A stretch of DNA of 64,000 nt from Datisca glomerata (taxonomy: Eukaryota; Streptophyta; Magnoliopsida; Cucurbitales; Datiscaceae), in assembly GCA_003255025.1 (NCBI GenBank), contig QANY01003971.1, positions 248,001-312,000 of the forward strand. The letters run 5' to 3'. How positions within the stretch are numbered: the first letter of the stretch is position 1; the number at the start of each line of letters is the position of its first letter. The position numbers and the translations under genes are program-made. The notes beneath the pieces are model-generated. The model had not been told where the DNA came from, did not search any database, and was given only the letters and a program-made list of their open reading frames with translations. Positions 12,346 through 24,095 of this stretch are shown one piece after another.

Positions 12346-13029
12346 ATGAGAAAAATTCTCTATGCCTCAGTCGTAGTAAGTCTCATGTATACGATGATTT
12401 TCTCTAGGCCAGACATTTACTATACTGTGGGAGTGGTGAGACATTTTCAATCTAATCCTGGAACTGAGTATTGGAATACCGTCAAATATATCATTAAGTA
12501 TCTTAGGAGAACAAGGACCTGCATGCTTGTGTATTCAGGTACTGACTTGAATATGATGAGGTACACTGATTCTGACTTCCAAGCAGACAAGGGATTTAGG
12601 AGGTCCACTTTAGGATCAGTGTTCATCAAGAACGTTGGAACGGTTATATGGAGACGTATCAAGCAATCTTATGTTATTGATTCTACCATGGAAGCTGAAT
12701 ATATGTAGCTTGTGAAGCTGCTAAGGAGGCTGTATGGTTTAAAAAGTTCTTGAAGACTCTGGAATTTGTTCCAGAAGGTGATAAGCTCATATTGCAATAA
12801 CAATGAGGCTATATCAAACTCGAAGAAAGCAAGGAGCCATAAAATATCCAAGCATATAGAGTATAAGTATCACCTTATTAGAGAGATTGTTCAGCGTGGA
12901 GATGTTGTAATAACACATATATCGACGGTCAACAACCTGACATATCCATTCACGAAGACTTTAAGCAGTAAATTATTTAATGGTCATCTGAAGGGCATGA
13001 GGATACGAGATTGTACACGCCTACTTTAG
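12346..13029 (+). pseudogene. copia-1 RNase H
   Basis: Starts with the linker YASVVVSLMYTMIFSRPDI. RNase H motifs follow: YTDSDFQADKG, TLGSVFIKNVGTVIWRRIKQ and DSTMEAEYM, then a stop at 12706. The frame shifts and continues to ISKHIEYKYHLIREIVQRGDVV and LTYPFTKTLSSKLFNGHL, the usual copia Pol C terminus. The last codons sit about 15 bp from the 3' LTR. Confidence 0.85.
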
Positions 13030-13031
13030 TC

Positions 13032-13043
13032 CAAGTGAGAGAT
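13032..13043 (+). other. Polypurine tract of copia-1
   Basis: CAAGTGAGAGAT lies directly before TGTTAG at 13044, the expected place for the plus-strand primer in a copia element. Confidence 0.6.
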
Positions 13044-14821
13044 TGTTAGAATTATGTCTATAAAGTAGGGTGTAATAACTATTTATGAGTATTTAGTTAT
13101 TTCTCAGACATTTTGAATTACTGACTTTAAAGAATAAATGAAATATAGTGTTTATAATTTACTCAAGTCATGGAACTACTGTCAACGTAAGAAGAGTAAA
13201 GGCTGAGGGATCTTCCAGACAAACTCTTCTGAAATAGTTCAGAATGTTATTCGTAGTCTTAGATCGACTGGGTAATCGAGTCTGATTACGACTGTTAGGT
13301 TTAACTAAAGGGTGCCGGTCTTAGGGTATGAGAGTGAAGACTTTGACAGTTGACCTAGACATGTTGTGGAACATGTTGAATAGACCAATAATAAATTAGG
13401 TTTGAGTAAAGCCGTTTATCTAGCTCTAAATTTAATTGTTACACATTAAGGGTATTTTCATAATTACTTTAATCCTGATGTGAATACGAAACTTGACCTT
13501 GTTAGTTGCGATCTTTGATACGTCAAGTGTGTGAGTTCAAATTGTCAGACAATACATCGACTATTGGGATCGTGATTCAACTATGTTGGAGTTACGTGAT
13601 TCACAAATATGAAAATTCGTGGTTAGATTGAAATATGAAACAATATCATCTTATGCTTTACTAGTGTGTGTGAATAAATCAACTTGACCAGGTATTTGAT
13701 GAAATGAATCATTAAATAAGACATGTGGATTTCTACGAGATAGTTCACTATTATGTCTTTCTTATTCACATTCAATAAAAGAGTTAAAGAAATAATAACA
13801 AGATGAGTAAAATGGTAATTTTGCATCCCGCTCTTGTTACTGATATTTATGAAATGTAATATGTTAAAATATTTTGTGGACCGTGAAATAAAAGTATTTA
13901 TTTGCACCAACAGAAAATGTAGCGTGCATGAATTGAGAGTTGATTCAGCATCGGACCTATAGTGGAGTCGTACGATGTCAGGATTAAATAGATTGAGAAT
14001 TTATGGAGATAAATTCATCGAGTACTTGGGTCATATAGCTTTATTCATGTGGGACCAAAATGTGTTTTGTGGCAAAATATATTTTCTGAACTCAAATATG
14101 ATGGGTGTTGTCACTTAATTAGTGAAGAGTAATTAATTGATGTCCAAATTAATTAATTTAATATTTTCTAATTATTAGATAATTAGTAAATAAGAGAAAT
14201 TAATTAATTAATTGATGAAGATTAATTTAGTTTATCAATTTTATATTAATGAATTTGGACATAATATTGACTTTAATGGAAGATGTAATTTTTGACAATT
14301 ATAAAGATTTATGGGTGAATTTTTGAAATTACACATATATGAGGTTATATGTGAAAATTTAAAATTATTATATAAGGGATGACATTAGGGGGCAAGTGTG
14401 TTGACACAACTTTAATCACATAGAGTAGAAAAAGATTTATCTCTCTCCTTCCTACTGTTGCTGCTGAAATCACCAAAAGAAGAGAAAAGTTTGATTTTTC
14501 TTCCTCAGTTGTTTTGAGAGCCCACACTCAGTTCCTAACGATATCCTCTAGAGATATACTTCTGAATTCAACGAGTGGTGGTTGGTGTGAAGATTAATTG
14601 AAGGTCTAGGATTTGGAGATCGAAGAACGCCAAGCATTTAATAAGGATTCCACCAATTCTATAAGTCTCTGATAGAACGAAAAAGTATAAATCGTTTCTA
14701 CCAATTTTGAATACGTTTAATTTTATACGCATAATCGGATGTATGGTTTTAATATTTAATATGATTAAATTGATTGACGTAAATATTTTTGATATTCCGC
14801 CCACGAATTGTTTGTGGTTCA
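13044..14821 (+). repeat. 3' LTR of copia-1
   Basis: Starts TGTTAGAATTATG and ends TTTGTGGTTCA, about 1778 bp. It matches the window start (1-2000) in blocks. It contains a segment at about 14360-14520 that is missing from the 5' LTR and a single copy of the 292-bp unit duplicated there. The exact 3' boundary is uncertain by a few bases, because both copies are followed by ATGA. Confidence 0.85.
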
Positions 14822-15147
14822 ATGATTTTTCCTTAAATTTTTAAAATGGGATCCAACATCATCTCTTGATAACTTTATAAGTAGCCTAATTTTTTTTCAC
14901 CCTTGTTCATTTAAGATTAAACATTTTGTCTTTTTAACTTTTAACCCTTTTTCATTTACAGCTTTTTAAATCTTAGCCCAAAATATTTTGGTCCCACCGT
15001 AACGTCATGTCCCACTCGATTTTTGTCCTTCCCACAGGACGAGACGAGATAAAAAAAAACCTCGGGACAGGACAAAAAATGTCAAAAACCATCACGTCAT
15101 GTTCCTTACACACCCCTACTTCTTGATGCAAATGAGATATAGTAAAT
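14822..15147. other. Spacer between the two copia elements
   Basis: No gene. A stretch around 14990-15117 with GACGAGACGAG and ending ACACACCCCTA resembles the right terminus of a TAGGGGTGT-type hAT repeat, but no partner end or 8-bp duplication was found. TAAAT at 15143-15147 is the left target-site copy of copia-2. Confidence 0.4.
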
Positions 15148-15616
15148 TGTTGAAAAATAATTAAACATGTGGGTCAATATATGTAATTAAATGTGTATTA
15201 AAGGCTATTGTAAAGTTGAGACTATTTAAAGTGATCTTGTTAAGATTTAATGTGATTGGACTTAGAGTATTTATATGGTATGAATTTATTATGTGTAAAG
15301 ACTTAATTTTATATTTCTAATTTTTTATGATCGACCAAAATAGAAATATGAAAAAATATTCCTATATATAAGAGTTATGGTTCTTGATTCAAGAGCTACG
15401 ATTATTATTCATATTCTCCCTAACATATCATCATCATTGAGAATACAGAGATTCTTCTCTAAGAAAAACCTCATTAAATCAGAAGATAGATAACCAACAA
15501 TCATATATTTCTATGGCTCAATATGCTTCCATTTTCATTCTCTCATTGACTTGACGTGAATGATCTTGGTTGAATTAGATTTTCTATGAATTTTACTTTT
15601 AATGATTTTCCTAATA
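15148..15616 (+). repeat. 5' LTR of copia-2
   Basis: Begins TGTTGAAAAATAATTAAAC and ends TTTTCCTAATA. Its counterpart at 20920-21350 begins TGTTAGAAAATAATTAAGC and ends TTTTCCTAACA. The final CA has become TA here. The two copies differ at many positions and by a few short indels (469 against 431 bp). Confidence 0.9.
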
Positions 15617-15618
15617 AG

Positions 15619-15630
15619 TGGTATCCAAAC
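15619..15630 (+). other. Primer-binding site of copia-2
   Basis: TGGTATCCAAAC begins two bases after the 5' LTR. It matches the initiator-methionine tRNA complement (TGGTATCAGAGC-like) used by most plant copia elements. Confidence 0.75.
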
Positions 15631-15639
15631 AACCTCCAT

Positions 15640-16740
15640 GTTAGGGCATTGAGAATCTAGTTTTCTTTGTAAATAAAGATTTTGTTTATCTAGGTGTTCA
15701 ATTTTTTATTTGATATGCGGGTATATATATAGTTTATGAATTATGGTGCACCGAGTATCCACATTGAGTTTGTTTAAGTATTCTTCTTCTTTGTTTTTTT
15801 TTACTTATGTTGTGTTCTTCTTGATATTTATACCAAACTTTCAAATTTCTGGAAAATTTGTAAAGATTCCATGTCGTGATGAGTTGTGGGTTAATTGGTG
15901 GAATAGTGATATTGTTTTAATGTTCCGTTCTGGATCAAGATTTTAAAAGATGTAAGTCCCACAACATGTGTTAATCGATGGATTATTTAAAAAGAAAAGG
16001 ATTGCAAGAATGCCATGGCAGACGCCATGGCCATGGAAGATAACTGTATTGGCGAAAACTGCCGCTGAAATCGACGCCATGTATGGTCGTCAAAAGCTTC
16101 AATCAGTTTCCTTCCAGGGAAACTGCCGCTAAAGAATTCAAGAAGAGAAGGGGAAAAAGGGATTTTATTCCCTATATTACGGCACTATAAGGTGCAAGAA
16201 TTATTCCATCCTTTCCGGTACCCGTACCGGTACAGGGTAAATTATCCCTTGTATTTTCTGTACCATACAGAAAAATTATCCTCTACTTCACGGGTACGGT
16301 ACTTTTATTTTTTTAGGATGCTTGATATTCTAAAATAAATTAATTGAAGTAACATGTTACTAAAGTAACATCTCTTGTGGAGATTAATTTATTTTAAATA
16401 TTAAGATGATTGTATGAATGTAGTTCATGCAGATATTGACCGGCCTAAAGGAAGGTCAATATTTGGCCGATTTACATGTATACTTATGGTAATAAATATG
16501 TGACAATTATAAGGTGTTCCATGTGAACGATAAGTCGGTCCAAAGATAGACTTATCGTTTGACCGGATTTATTGTCAGTATTTGATTACTATACCAAGAG
16601 TATTCCTCACAAGTTTTTATCTATGTCCAAAGACTAGATATTAATGTTGTGTTAGGTATCTTGTGATGGAGCCCACCAATATTTGAATTTGTTGATTGTT
16701 TAATATGAATTCTTATGTGAACATGTTGTTTTATTTGTTT
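15640..16740 (+). other. copia-2 leader and degraded gag start
   Basis: No intact gag N terminus. The part from about 15985 to 16310 is more GC-rich than its surroundings, with repeated GCCATGG words (three CCATGG within 25 bp near 16013-16037) and the palindromic GTACCGGTAC near 16226. It does not resemble copia coding sequence and may be a small insertion. Beyond 16350 the sequence is AT-rich and non-coding to the Gag similarity near 16745. Confidence 0.45.
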
Positions 16741-16744
16741 CATT

Positions 16745-17458
16745 CTCTGTTCAGCTAATGCATATGCTTCTACTATTTCCAAAGAATTTCTAGAAGCATT
16801 CAGGGGACTTGTGTACAAAGAGGTTACTATTGCCAAAGAATTTCTTGAGAAAATTGAAAAATATTTTGTTAAAAATGATAAGGCTGAAGCAAGTACGCTT
16901 TTGGTAAACTTGATTTCAATTAAATATAAAGGAAAATGAAATACAAGGGAGTACGTCATGGAGATGTCTCATCTTGCTTCTAAATTAAAGACATTAAAGT
17001 TAGAGTTGTCTGAGGATTTACTCATATATTTAGTTTTGATTTTTTTTTCCTGCATAATTCAGTCAATTTAAGGTAAATTATAACTGTCAAAAGGATAAAT
17101 GCTCTCTGAATGAGATCATTCTCACTGTGTGCAAGAGGAAGAAAAGTTGAAGCAAGAAAAGATTGAAAGTGCTCACTTGGCAAGTACCTTTAAAGTCAAT
17201 AATAAGAAAAGGAAAAGGGATAAGAAAGCTGCAAGTGGTCCAGTTCAAAAGAAACAGCAAAAGGGATATGATGAAGAATATGACTGTTACTTTTGTAAGC
17301 ATACTAGACACATGAAGAGAGATTGTAGCAAATATCACGCTTGGCTTGCAAAGAAATGTACACTTCTCACTCTAATTTGTTCTGAGATTAATTTAGTTTC
17401 AATGCCAAGACACACTTGGTGGATAGATTCAGGTGCAACTATTCACATAAGTGTATGA
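16745..17458 (+). pseudogene. copia-2 gag and protease
   Basis: Gag similarity starts around 16755 and continues past a stop with TREYVMEMSHLASKLKTL. A frame change follows near 17040-17120, then an open frame at 17129-17458. That frame has a Lys-rich stretch, an intact CX2CX4HX4C zinc knuckle (CYFCKHTRHMKRDC, about 17285-17326) and the protease active site WWIDSGATIHIS at about 17419-17452, then a stop. Unlike copia-1, the zinc knuckle and Asp-Ser-Gly motif are both preserved. Confidence 0.85.
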
Positions 17459-17788
17459 ATGCATGGTTGCTTGAGCTGCCGAAAGCCAAATGATGTTGAA
17501 ATATTCATCTATGTCGGTGATGAAAAATCAGTAGAGGTTGAGGCTATAAGGATTTATAGGTTATTATTAAAGACTGTATATTATTTGGATTTAAAATAGA
17601 CTTATGTTATACCATTTTTTAGAGGGAATTTGGTTTCTATATTTACTTTGGACAAATTTGATTATTATTGTTCATTTGAAAATTATCAGTTTAATCTATC
17701 TTTGAATTCAAATATCGTTGGTACTGGCTTTTTCTCTTTATAGGATAACCTATATTTTCTTGATACAGTTCTTTCATTTAATGGGACC

Positions 17789-18600
17789 TTGCATGTGAGT
17801 TCACGTGGCATAAAACGTAAATTAACTAATGAGAATTCCGCTTCATTATGGTACAAGTGCTTAGATCATATTTCTAAAAGTAGAATTGATAGGCTTGTGT
17901 CTGGTGGGATTCTTGATTCCCTTAATTTCATAGACTTTAAAGTTTGTGTTGATTGTATAAAGGGAAAACATACAAATACAAAGAGATTATGTGCCAACAG
18001 AGCTTCAGATGTCTTAGAACTATTTCACACAGATATTTGTGGACCATTCCCTATGGCTTATTGGAATCGTCAACAATATTTCATTTCGTTCATAGACGAT
18101 TACTCATGTTATGGCTACCTATATCTCATTCACGATCAAAAGAATTAAAATTGTCAGATGTGACCGTGATGGTGAGTACTATGGTAAATACGACGGATCA
18201 GGCGAACAACGTCCAAGGCCCTTTACTAAATTCTAAGAGGAGTGTGGAGTAGTCCCACAGTACACCATGCTAGGATCTCCTAGCATGAATGGTGTAGCTG
18301 AGAGACGAAACATGACACTTAAGGACATGGTTAGGAGTATGATTTCTAACTCTACCTTGTCAGAATCTCTTTGGGCAAAAGCATTAAAGACTACAACTTA
18401 TATTCTCAACAGAGTGCCAACTAAGGCGGCAGCAAAAATCCCTTATGAGCTTTAGACGAGTAAGAAACCTTGTTTAAAGTATTTTCACATTTATGGATGT
18501 CTAGCTGAGGCAAGACCTTATAAGCCGAATGAAAAGAAACTAGATAGTAAAACTATTAGTTGTTACTTTATTTGATATTCTGAGAGATCAAGGAGTTACA
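17789..18600 (+). pseudogene. copia-2 integrase
   Basis: Zinc-finger part: SLWYKCLDHISKSRIDRL (His in LDH) and CVDCIKGKHTN. The catalytic core has HTDICGPF (first Asp) and FIDDYS (second Asp region), then a frame break near 18148-18250. It resumes at 18267 with [20 protein letters not shown], which carries the catalytic Glu, and [17 protein letters not shown] before a stop. All three catalytic acidic residues are visible, but not in one frame. Confidence 0.85.
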
Positions 18601-18999
18601 AGTTTTATGATTCCACGAGCAAGTCAATTTTTGAAATGGGAACTGCAACGTTCTTTGAGGATATTGCGTTTGGGGGGAGAAATAAGGTTAAAGACTGTCT
18701 TTGAAGAGGAAGTTGTTACTATTCCCACAATTACTTTTGATAATGTTCAAGTTTCTACTCTTAACAATGATCAAACAACAAGTCCAAAACTTCAAGACAA
18801 TGTAGATTTCTAACCAAACAATGAACAAATTATTCCTGAAGATCAAACTCAACAACCTCAAGAACAAATTCCATTAAAAATCCACGAGAGAGAAGAGAAA
18901 GACAATTCAGATGACTTTATAGTCTTTCTCCAAGAACATGAGGATGAAATAGGAGTGATGGAAGATGATCCAATCAACTTCCATCAAACCATGAAAAGT

Positions 19000-19690
19000 T
19001 CTAACTCTAAAAAGTGGATCAATGCGATGAATGAAGAGTTTAAGTCCATGAAAGACAATGACGTTTGGAATCTCATTCCATTGCCTGAAGGTGCGAAGCC
19101 CATTGGTTGCAAATAGATATTTAAAACCAAGAAGGATTCGAAGGGTAATGTGGAGAGATATAAGGCTCGTCTTGTGGCAAAGGGCTTTACTAAAAAAGAA
19201 GGCATTGATTTCAAAGATACTTTCTCTCCAGTGTCAATCAAAGACGCTTTTAGGACTATCATGGCACTAGTGGCACATTTTAATCTTATGCTTCATCAGA
19301 TGGATGTAAAACACATCATTTTTCAATGGTGACATTGATGAAATATTTTTTATAGTGCAACTAGAAAGTTTTGTATCAGAAGACCTAATGAATTTGGTTT
19401 ACAAATTAAAGAAATCCATATATGGACTCAAGCAAGCTTTCTGTCAATGGTATCACAAATTTCATCAAGTAATAGTCTCATTTGGTTTTGAGATGAATTC
19501 AGTTGATGATTATGTATAGCACAAGTTCAGTTGGAGTAAATATATCTTCCTGGTACTATATGTCGATGACATACTACTTGCTAGTAATGATATAGACATA
19601 TTGCACAAAACTAAGAGTTTTTATCAAAAAATTTTGAAATGAAAGATCTTGATGACGCTTCTTTTGTATTAGGCATATAAATACATCGAT
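19000..19690 (+). pseudogene. copia-2 reverse transcriptase
   Basis: WINAMNEEFKSMKDNDVWNL near 19017, a TAG after GCK (19114-19116), then YKARLVAKGFTKKEGIDFKD, FSPVS and MLHQMDVK, followed by a frameshift at the usual AFL site. SIYGLKQAF and, at about 19558, LYVDDILLASNDID. The active-site YVDD is intact. A further frame shift lies near 19620. Confidence 0.85.
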
Positions 19691-19739
19691 ATCGTTCTCG
19701 CGGTATACTTGGGTTATCAAAAAAGAAGCTACTCAAGAA

Positions 19740-20520
19740 GGTACTTAAGAGATTTGGCATGAAGGATTGTAAACCAAGTGACACCCCTACTGCAAAGGGA
19801 GATAAGTTCAGTCTCAATCAATGCCCCAAGAGTGACCTTGGAGTTAAGGAAATGAAAAAGATTCCCTATGCGTCAGCTGTGGGAAGTCTAATGTATGCTC
19901 AAGTTTTTACACATCCGGGTATAACATACATTGTTGGGATGCTGTGCAGATATTTAAGTAACCCTGGGATGGATCATTGAAAAGCAGCCAAATGAGTTAT
20001 GCGGTATTTACAGAGAATAAAGGATTACATGCTCACATACAAAATATCAGACCAACTGGAGATCGTTGGATATTCTGATTCAGATTTTACTGGATGCCAA
20101 GAGAGTTAAAGATCCACATCAGGCTATATCTACTTGCTAGCTGGAGGAGTTATTTCCTGGAAGAGTGCTAAGCAGACACTTATAGCTTCATCCACCATGG
20201 CAGCTGAGTTTATAGCGTGTTATGAGGCATCAAACCATGGAATATGGCTGCGAAACTTTGTCACTGGGCTACGAAATTTTGGAAGCAATTGAAAGACCAT
20301 TAAGATTGGCTTATGACAATAAGTCTGTTGTGCTATATTCTAAGAACAATAGGAGCTCGTCGAAGTCAAAATATATAGAGATCAAGTTCCTAATTGTTAA
20401 AGAAAGAGTTTACAGTAGTCAGGTGTCTATAAAACATATAGGTACGAACTCCATGATTACGGATCCGCTCACTAAAGGACTTCCACCCAAGGTCTTTCAT
20501 GAGCACACTGCTCACATGAG
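19740..20520 (+). pseudogene. copia-2 RNase H
   Basis: FGMKDCKPSDTPTAKGD starts the linker, followed by IPYASAVGSLMYAQVFTHPG. RNase H blocks are YSDSDFTG near 20070, [34 protein letters not shown] and, after a frame change, LAYDNKSVVLYSKNN and KSKYIEIKFLIVKERV. The end reads SIKHIGTNSMITDPLTKGLPPKVFHEH in two overlapping pieces and is typical of copia Pol. From 20520 to 20919 there is only the 3' untranslated part and a purine tract (AAATGAGAGAT). Confidence 0.85.
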
Positions 20521-20919
20521 TGTCATGTTATTCAATGTTATTTTGTTTTGGACACATTTTGTGTTTTATGGATATTTTTTTGCAGAAATAAAGTATTTGG
20601 TTAAGTTTTCACTCTAATAAGGTTTAATATGATCTCACTAAAGACTAAATTTGGACCAGTTAGAAATAAGCATGTTAGATCACATTACATGTCATTTCCA
20701 TGCTACACATACAATTGATCTATGTCATTTGGTTGTAACGATATATGTGACCATTGATGGATTTAGTTACAATGCATGTGACGAAGATCACTTTGATCCT
20801 ATATTGATATGATTAATGGACGAGATTGTTCAAAAATGCTTGTTCATGATAGCAAAGGTTTTGAGCTCATAACGTCATGCACATTTTGTAAGGTAACATA
20901 TGTGACCCAAATGAGAGAT

Positions 20920-21350
20920 TGTTAGAAAATAATTAAGCATGCGGGCCAACATATGTAATTAAATGTGTCTTAAAAGTTATTGTAAAGTTAAGTCCATTTA
21001 AAATGATCTTGCTAAGATTTAATGTGATTGGACTTAGAGCATTTATATGATATGAATTTATTATGCGTAGAGTTCTAATTCTATATTTGTAATTTTATGA
21101 TGAACTAAAATATAAATATAAAAAAATATTCATATATATAAGAGTTATGGTCCATGATTCAAGAGGTAAAATTATTATTCTTATTCTTCCTAACATCCCA
21201 TCGTCATTGAATCAGAAGATCGTAACCAACAATCATCTATTTTCATGGATCAAGGTACGCTTCCATTTTCATTCTCTCAATGATTTGTCATGAAAGATCT
21301 TGGTTGAATTAGGTCTTCTTCGGATTTTGGCTATAATGATTTTCCTAACA
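20920..21350 (+). repeat. 3' LTR of copia-2
   Basis: TGTTAGAAAATAATTAAGC to TTTTCCTAACA, preceded by a purine tract and followed by TAATT, the right target-site copy. TG...CA ends are intact. Confidence 0.9.
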
Positions 21351-23270
21351 TAATTGCACAAGGAGACTTAACAAGACATATTTCATTAATTGTTACTTCT
21401 ATTGTACAAGAATTGAATTGAGCTTAGAGTTACTGAAAGTCATTAGAAGATCATTGATTGAGAGGCAAGTTAATGGACTTTGGATTATGCATCGGCATTT
21501 CCAACTCCTTTCTTCTTTAGAACCAGGTCTTCTACTTTTAGAAACCTTGCTTTGTTTTTAGACTCCCAGTGCTAGAGGTTGTGAATTGGTGGTGCTTTGT
21601 TCTTAAGCTTTCCTCATTTCTAAATTGGACCTATTGAGAGCTTCGTTTAGGATATTCTCAGTCGCAGCTTGGACTATTATCTTGTAGGTCCATCAAATAC
21701 TTACGCAGTTTGCCTACTTATGCATTTTTCCTCTTCTAGTTAACTTCTTCCCTTCCTCATCTCTTACTATCTTAAGTCATGCAGTTACTTAATTTTGATA
21801 ACTTCCCCTTCTAAGGCTAGGGGTTCTAGCCTTACTATTTTTTTTCTCGGTTTCTTCTTGAGAAATTGAGAGGTGTGGGATGCTTCGAGAACTTTTTAAG
21901 CTTGGTATTAACCTTCCTTGACGAAGGAGATGGGGGTTAAGATTTAGAGTTCACATAACAAAGAACCAACTAAACGAAGTGGGACGGCTTACAATTGGTC
22001 CTCACAAATGATGCAACCTTTTGGTGCTGAAATTGTGAGAGCTCAAGGGTCCTGCGTTGGGGGCTCGTTTCCGGTGGATAAGAGCTCAAGGGTCCTTGCC
22101 GAATACACTCTAATGTTTAAGTTAGATCTTTTTCTCGTACTTTGATATGACTTTGTTAAGGCCTAACTATATGAAAAATGGCGTTGAAGTCTCTTATTTA
22201 TACTATGGAGGTTGACCTTGATAAGGACCTTAATGTGACTAGTGAGACAAGCCTTTAATCTTATTGGACAAATGTTACATCACATTTAATGTATTGTTTG
22301 AAAGATTTTAAAAGGCCCACTCATTGTAGGCCTCGTGGAAGATTTTTTGCCATTCAATAATAACACTGTCGTCAAGGACACCAAGCTGGGGGTAAACGAG
22401 TTGGATCATCCAAACTCGATCTATATTGTTAACAGATCTTCAATCAACTCATAAAGATTATTCATGCTAGGATTGTCTTTTCTCTTCTTAGTTAAGAGCT
22501 TGCACCCGTGGCACACTTCCAGAAATTGATAGGAAATATACACAACAGAGATAAAAAAATATATGCAATCTGTACACAATCTATATGATAATAGGCACCT
22601 CTTCAATGCGGGGATACCTTTTTTCGGCATTGAACTCTCAAGTATATTTTTTGAACTCACTCAACACATTTGTTGAGCCTCAAAAGATTTATCGAACCTC
22701 ATATTTATTGAAATTCAAAACACATTAGTTGAACTTCTAAATATATTTGTTGAACATTTTTAATATATTATTGAACTTCACAACATCAATGCAGAGAAAA
22801 ATAACCCCGACATTGTAAAATTCTCTTATAATGGCATGAGATCTATATCAACTCATTTTATCACGTACCTTTACTGTTCACCTAATGCATTGTCAACTTC
22901 TCTCTGAATGATTAATAAGAAGTCAACTCCAGGGGTCCATGGCCCATTGGTTGCAACCCCGAGCGTATAGGTATGATGAAGAAACCAACAAGAAAAAATT
23001 CCGATAGCAAGCGGAAGCCCCACAGAAGTTCCTAACATAATCTATAAATAATAAAATATTGATAACCGTAGCCTTTATATACTTCTTTGACCCAAAAAAA
23101 AGTATCCGACGTTGATTTACAATAAAATTCAAAAGCTGTATTTGTATTTGTATTTGCTTTTGATTAGCTGAGAACTCTTATTTGAATGTCCATTGGATTG
23201 GAAATAGCTATCTCTTTAAGCGTCGTCTACTTTTCTTTTACCTCTCTGGTTTTTCTCCTTGAACATTAAG
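21351..23270. other. Unrecognised sequence
   Basis: No coding region I can defend. GAGCTCAAGGGTCCT is repeated directly at 22039-22053 and 22082-22096. Composition is less AT-rich than the flanks between about 21450 and 22110, so it could be an old retrotransposon piece, but no domain or paired ends were seen. Confidence 0.3.
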
Positions 23271-23530
23271 TGGAGGGTTGTGCTTGAGTCCTGAAAGATG
23301 ATGCTTCATTTTCGAGACCTGGCAAGCGTCAAAACTAATAAGGTACAACATCTATCGTTTGTAATGTAGCTTTTGATCATTTCAATTTAGTTTTGAGTTG
23401 TTCCCACTGTGCTTTTCACAGCCCTAAATCTAATCCAAGTAGACAATAGTTTGTGGTGTTTTAATTTACAACGATACCCAGTTGATCATATTTAAGTAAA
23501 TTGCCTCTCAATAATCTGTCATTTCATTTG

Positions 23531-24095
23531 CTATGCTATTGACATAATTGGCGAGTTACTAAACGAAGCTGCTGATGTGTTGCATACAGCACCAAAAGAA
23601 TACAAAAATATTTCGTCACGCTTCGTGGTATGTATGCTATTTTAACAGATAATTGAAATGTTGTTTTCTAGACTATTTGGCTATTTGACCTAACGATCGG
23701 ACGTTGCTGCTTATGGTTCGTGCAGGAATTTGTGTCATCTTGCAAAGCATTACATGAGCTAAAAAGTCAGAAATATCTTGCTGAAGATCTGAAGAATTCA
23801 GGTCAAATTGGCATTGCAATTGGAGTTCTCAGACGTGCGTTGGAAGGTAAAGAAGGAGAAGCAAGGGGAAGAATCATGGAAAACTGTTTTCAGTAAGGAA
23901 ATAAAGGATGTTGCTGAAATGCTCAGAAAAACAGAGCATGGAAATGATTTTATTTGGAATGAGAAAATTCCTTCCAGAAATGAGTTGCGATCATGTGTAG
24001 GTAACAAAATTGTTAGTCCTATACCATTCCTATACCATATATTCCCAAAAGAAGGGAGGGAGAACTTTTATTCAAGATATAAATGTACAAAATAA
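23531..24095 (+). pseudogene. Host-gene fragment, possibly BRO1-like domain protein
   Basis: Two apparent exons separated by an intron (GTATGT donor near 23628; TGCAG acceptor before 23726). The first reads GELLNEAADVLHTAPKEYKN. The second reads EFVSSCKALHELKSQKYLAE and then IGIAIGVLRRAL. After a one-base frame change near 23845, it continues in another frame with KQGEESWKTVFSKEI, DVAEMLRKTEH and FIWNEKIPSRNEL. From memory this resembles the C-terminal part of plant proteins annotated as endosomal-targeting BRO1-like, an ESCRT-associated fold. The family call is tentative. The frameshift and missing N terminus point to a pseudogene fragment. Confidence 0.45.

Larger units (their letters stand above)
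1..14821 (+). mobile_element. Ty1/copia retrotransposon copia-1, with nested insertions
   Basis: Two long terminal repeats (1-2000 and 13044-14821) flank copia domains in the order gag, protease, GAG-pre-integrase, integrase, reverse transcriptase, RNase H, which is the Ty1/copia order. The internal region is broken twice: a composite block between about 4130 and 8935, and a hAT element at 9205-10475. A purine-rich tract just before the 3' LTR is the likely plus-strand primer. The left target duplication lies outside the window, so it cannot be tested. No convincing primer-binding site follows the 5' LTR. Many stops make it non-functional. Lineage within copia was not determined. Confidence 0.9.
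15148..21350 (+). mobile_element. Ty1/copia retrotransposon copia-2
   Basis: Complete in outline: 5' LTR 15148-15616, primer-binding site at 15619, gag, protease, integrase, reverse transcriptase, RNase H, polypurine tract, then 3' LTR 20920-21350. Flanks are TAAAT (15143-15147) and TAATT (21351-21355), a four-of-five match to a 5-bp target duplication. Catalytic motifs DSGA and YVDD survive, but several stops and frameshifts make it inactive. The LTRs and gene sequences are distinct from those of copia-1. Confidence 0.9.

Noticed and set aside
14990..15117. Second TAGGGGTGT-type hAT element
   Set aside because: Only one terminus-like end (ACACACCCCTA) is visible; no opposite end and no 8-bp duplication.
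22421..22660. 79-codon minus-strand frame
   Set aside because: No domain, no splice context and no neighbouring gene; open by chance.
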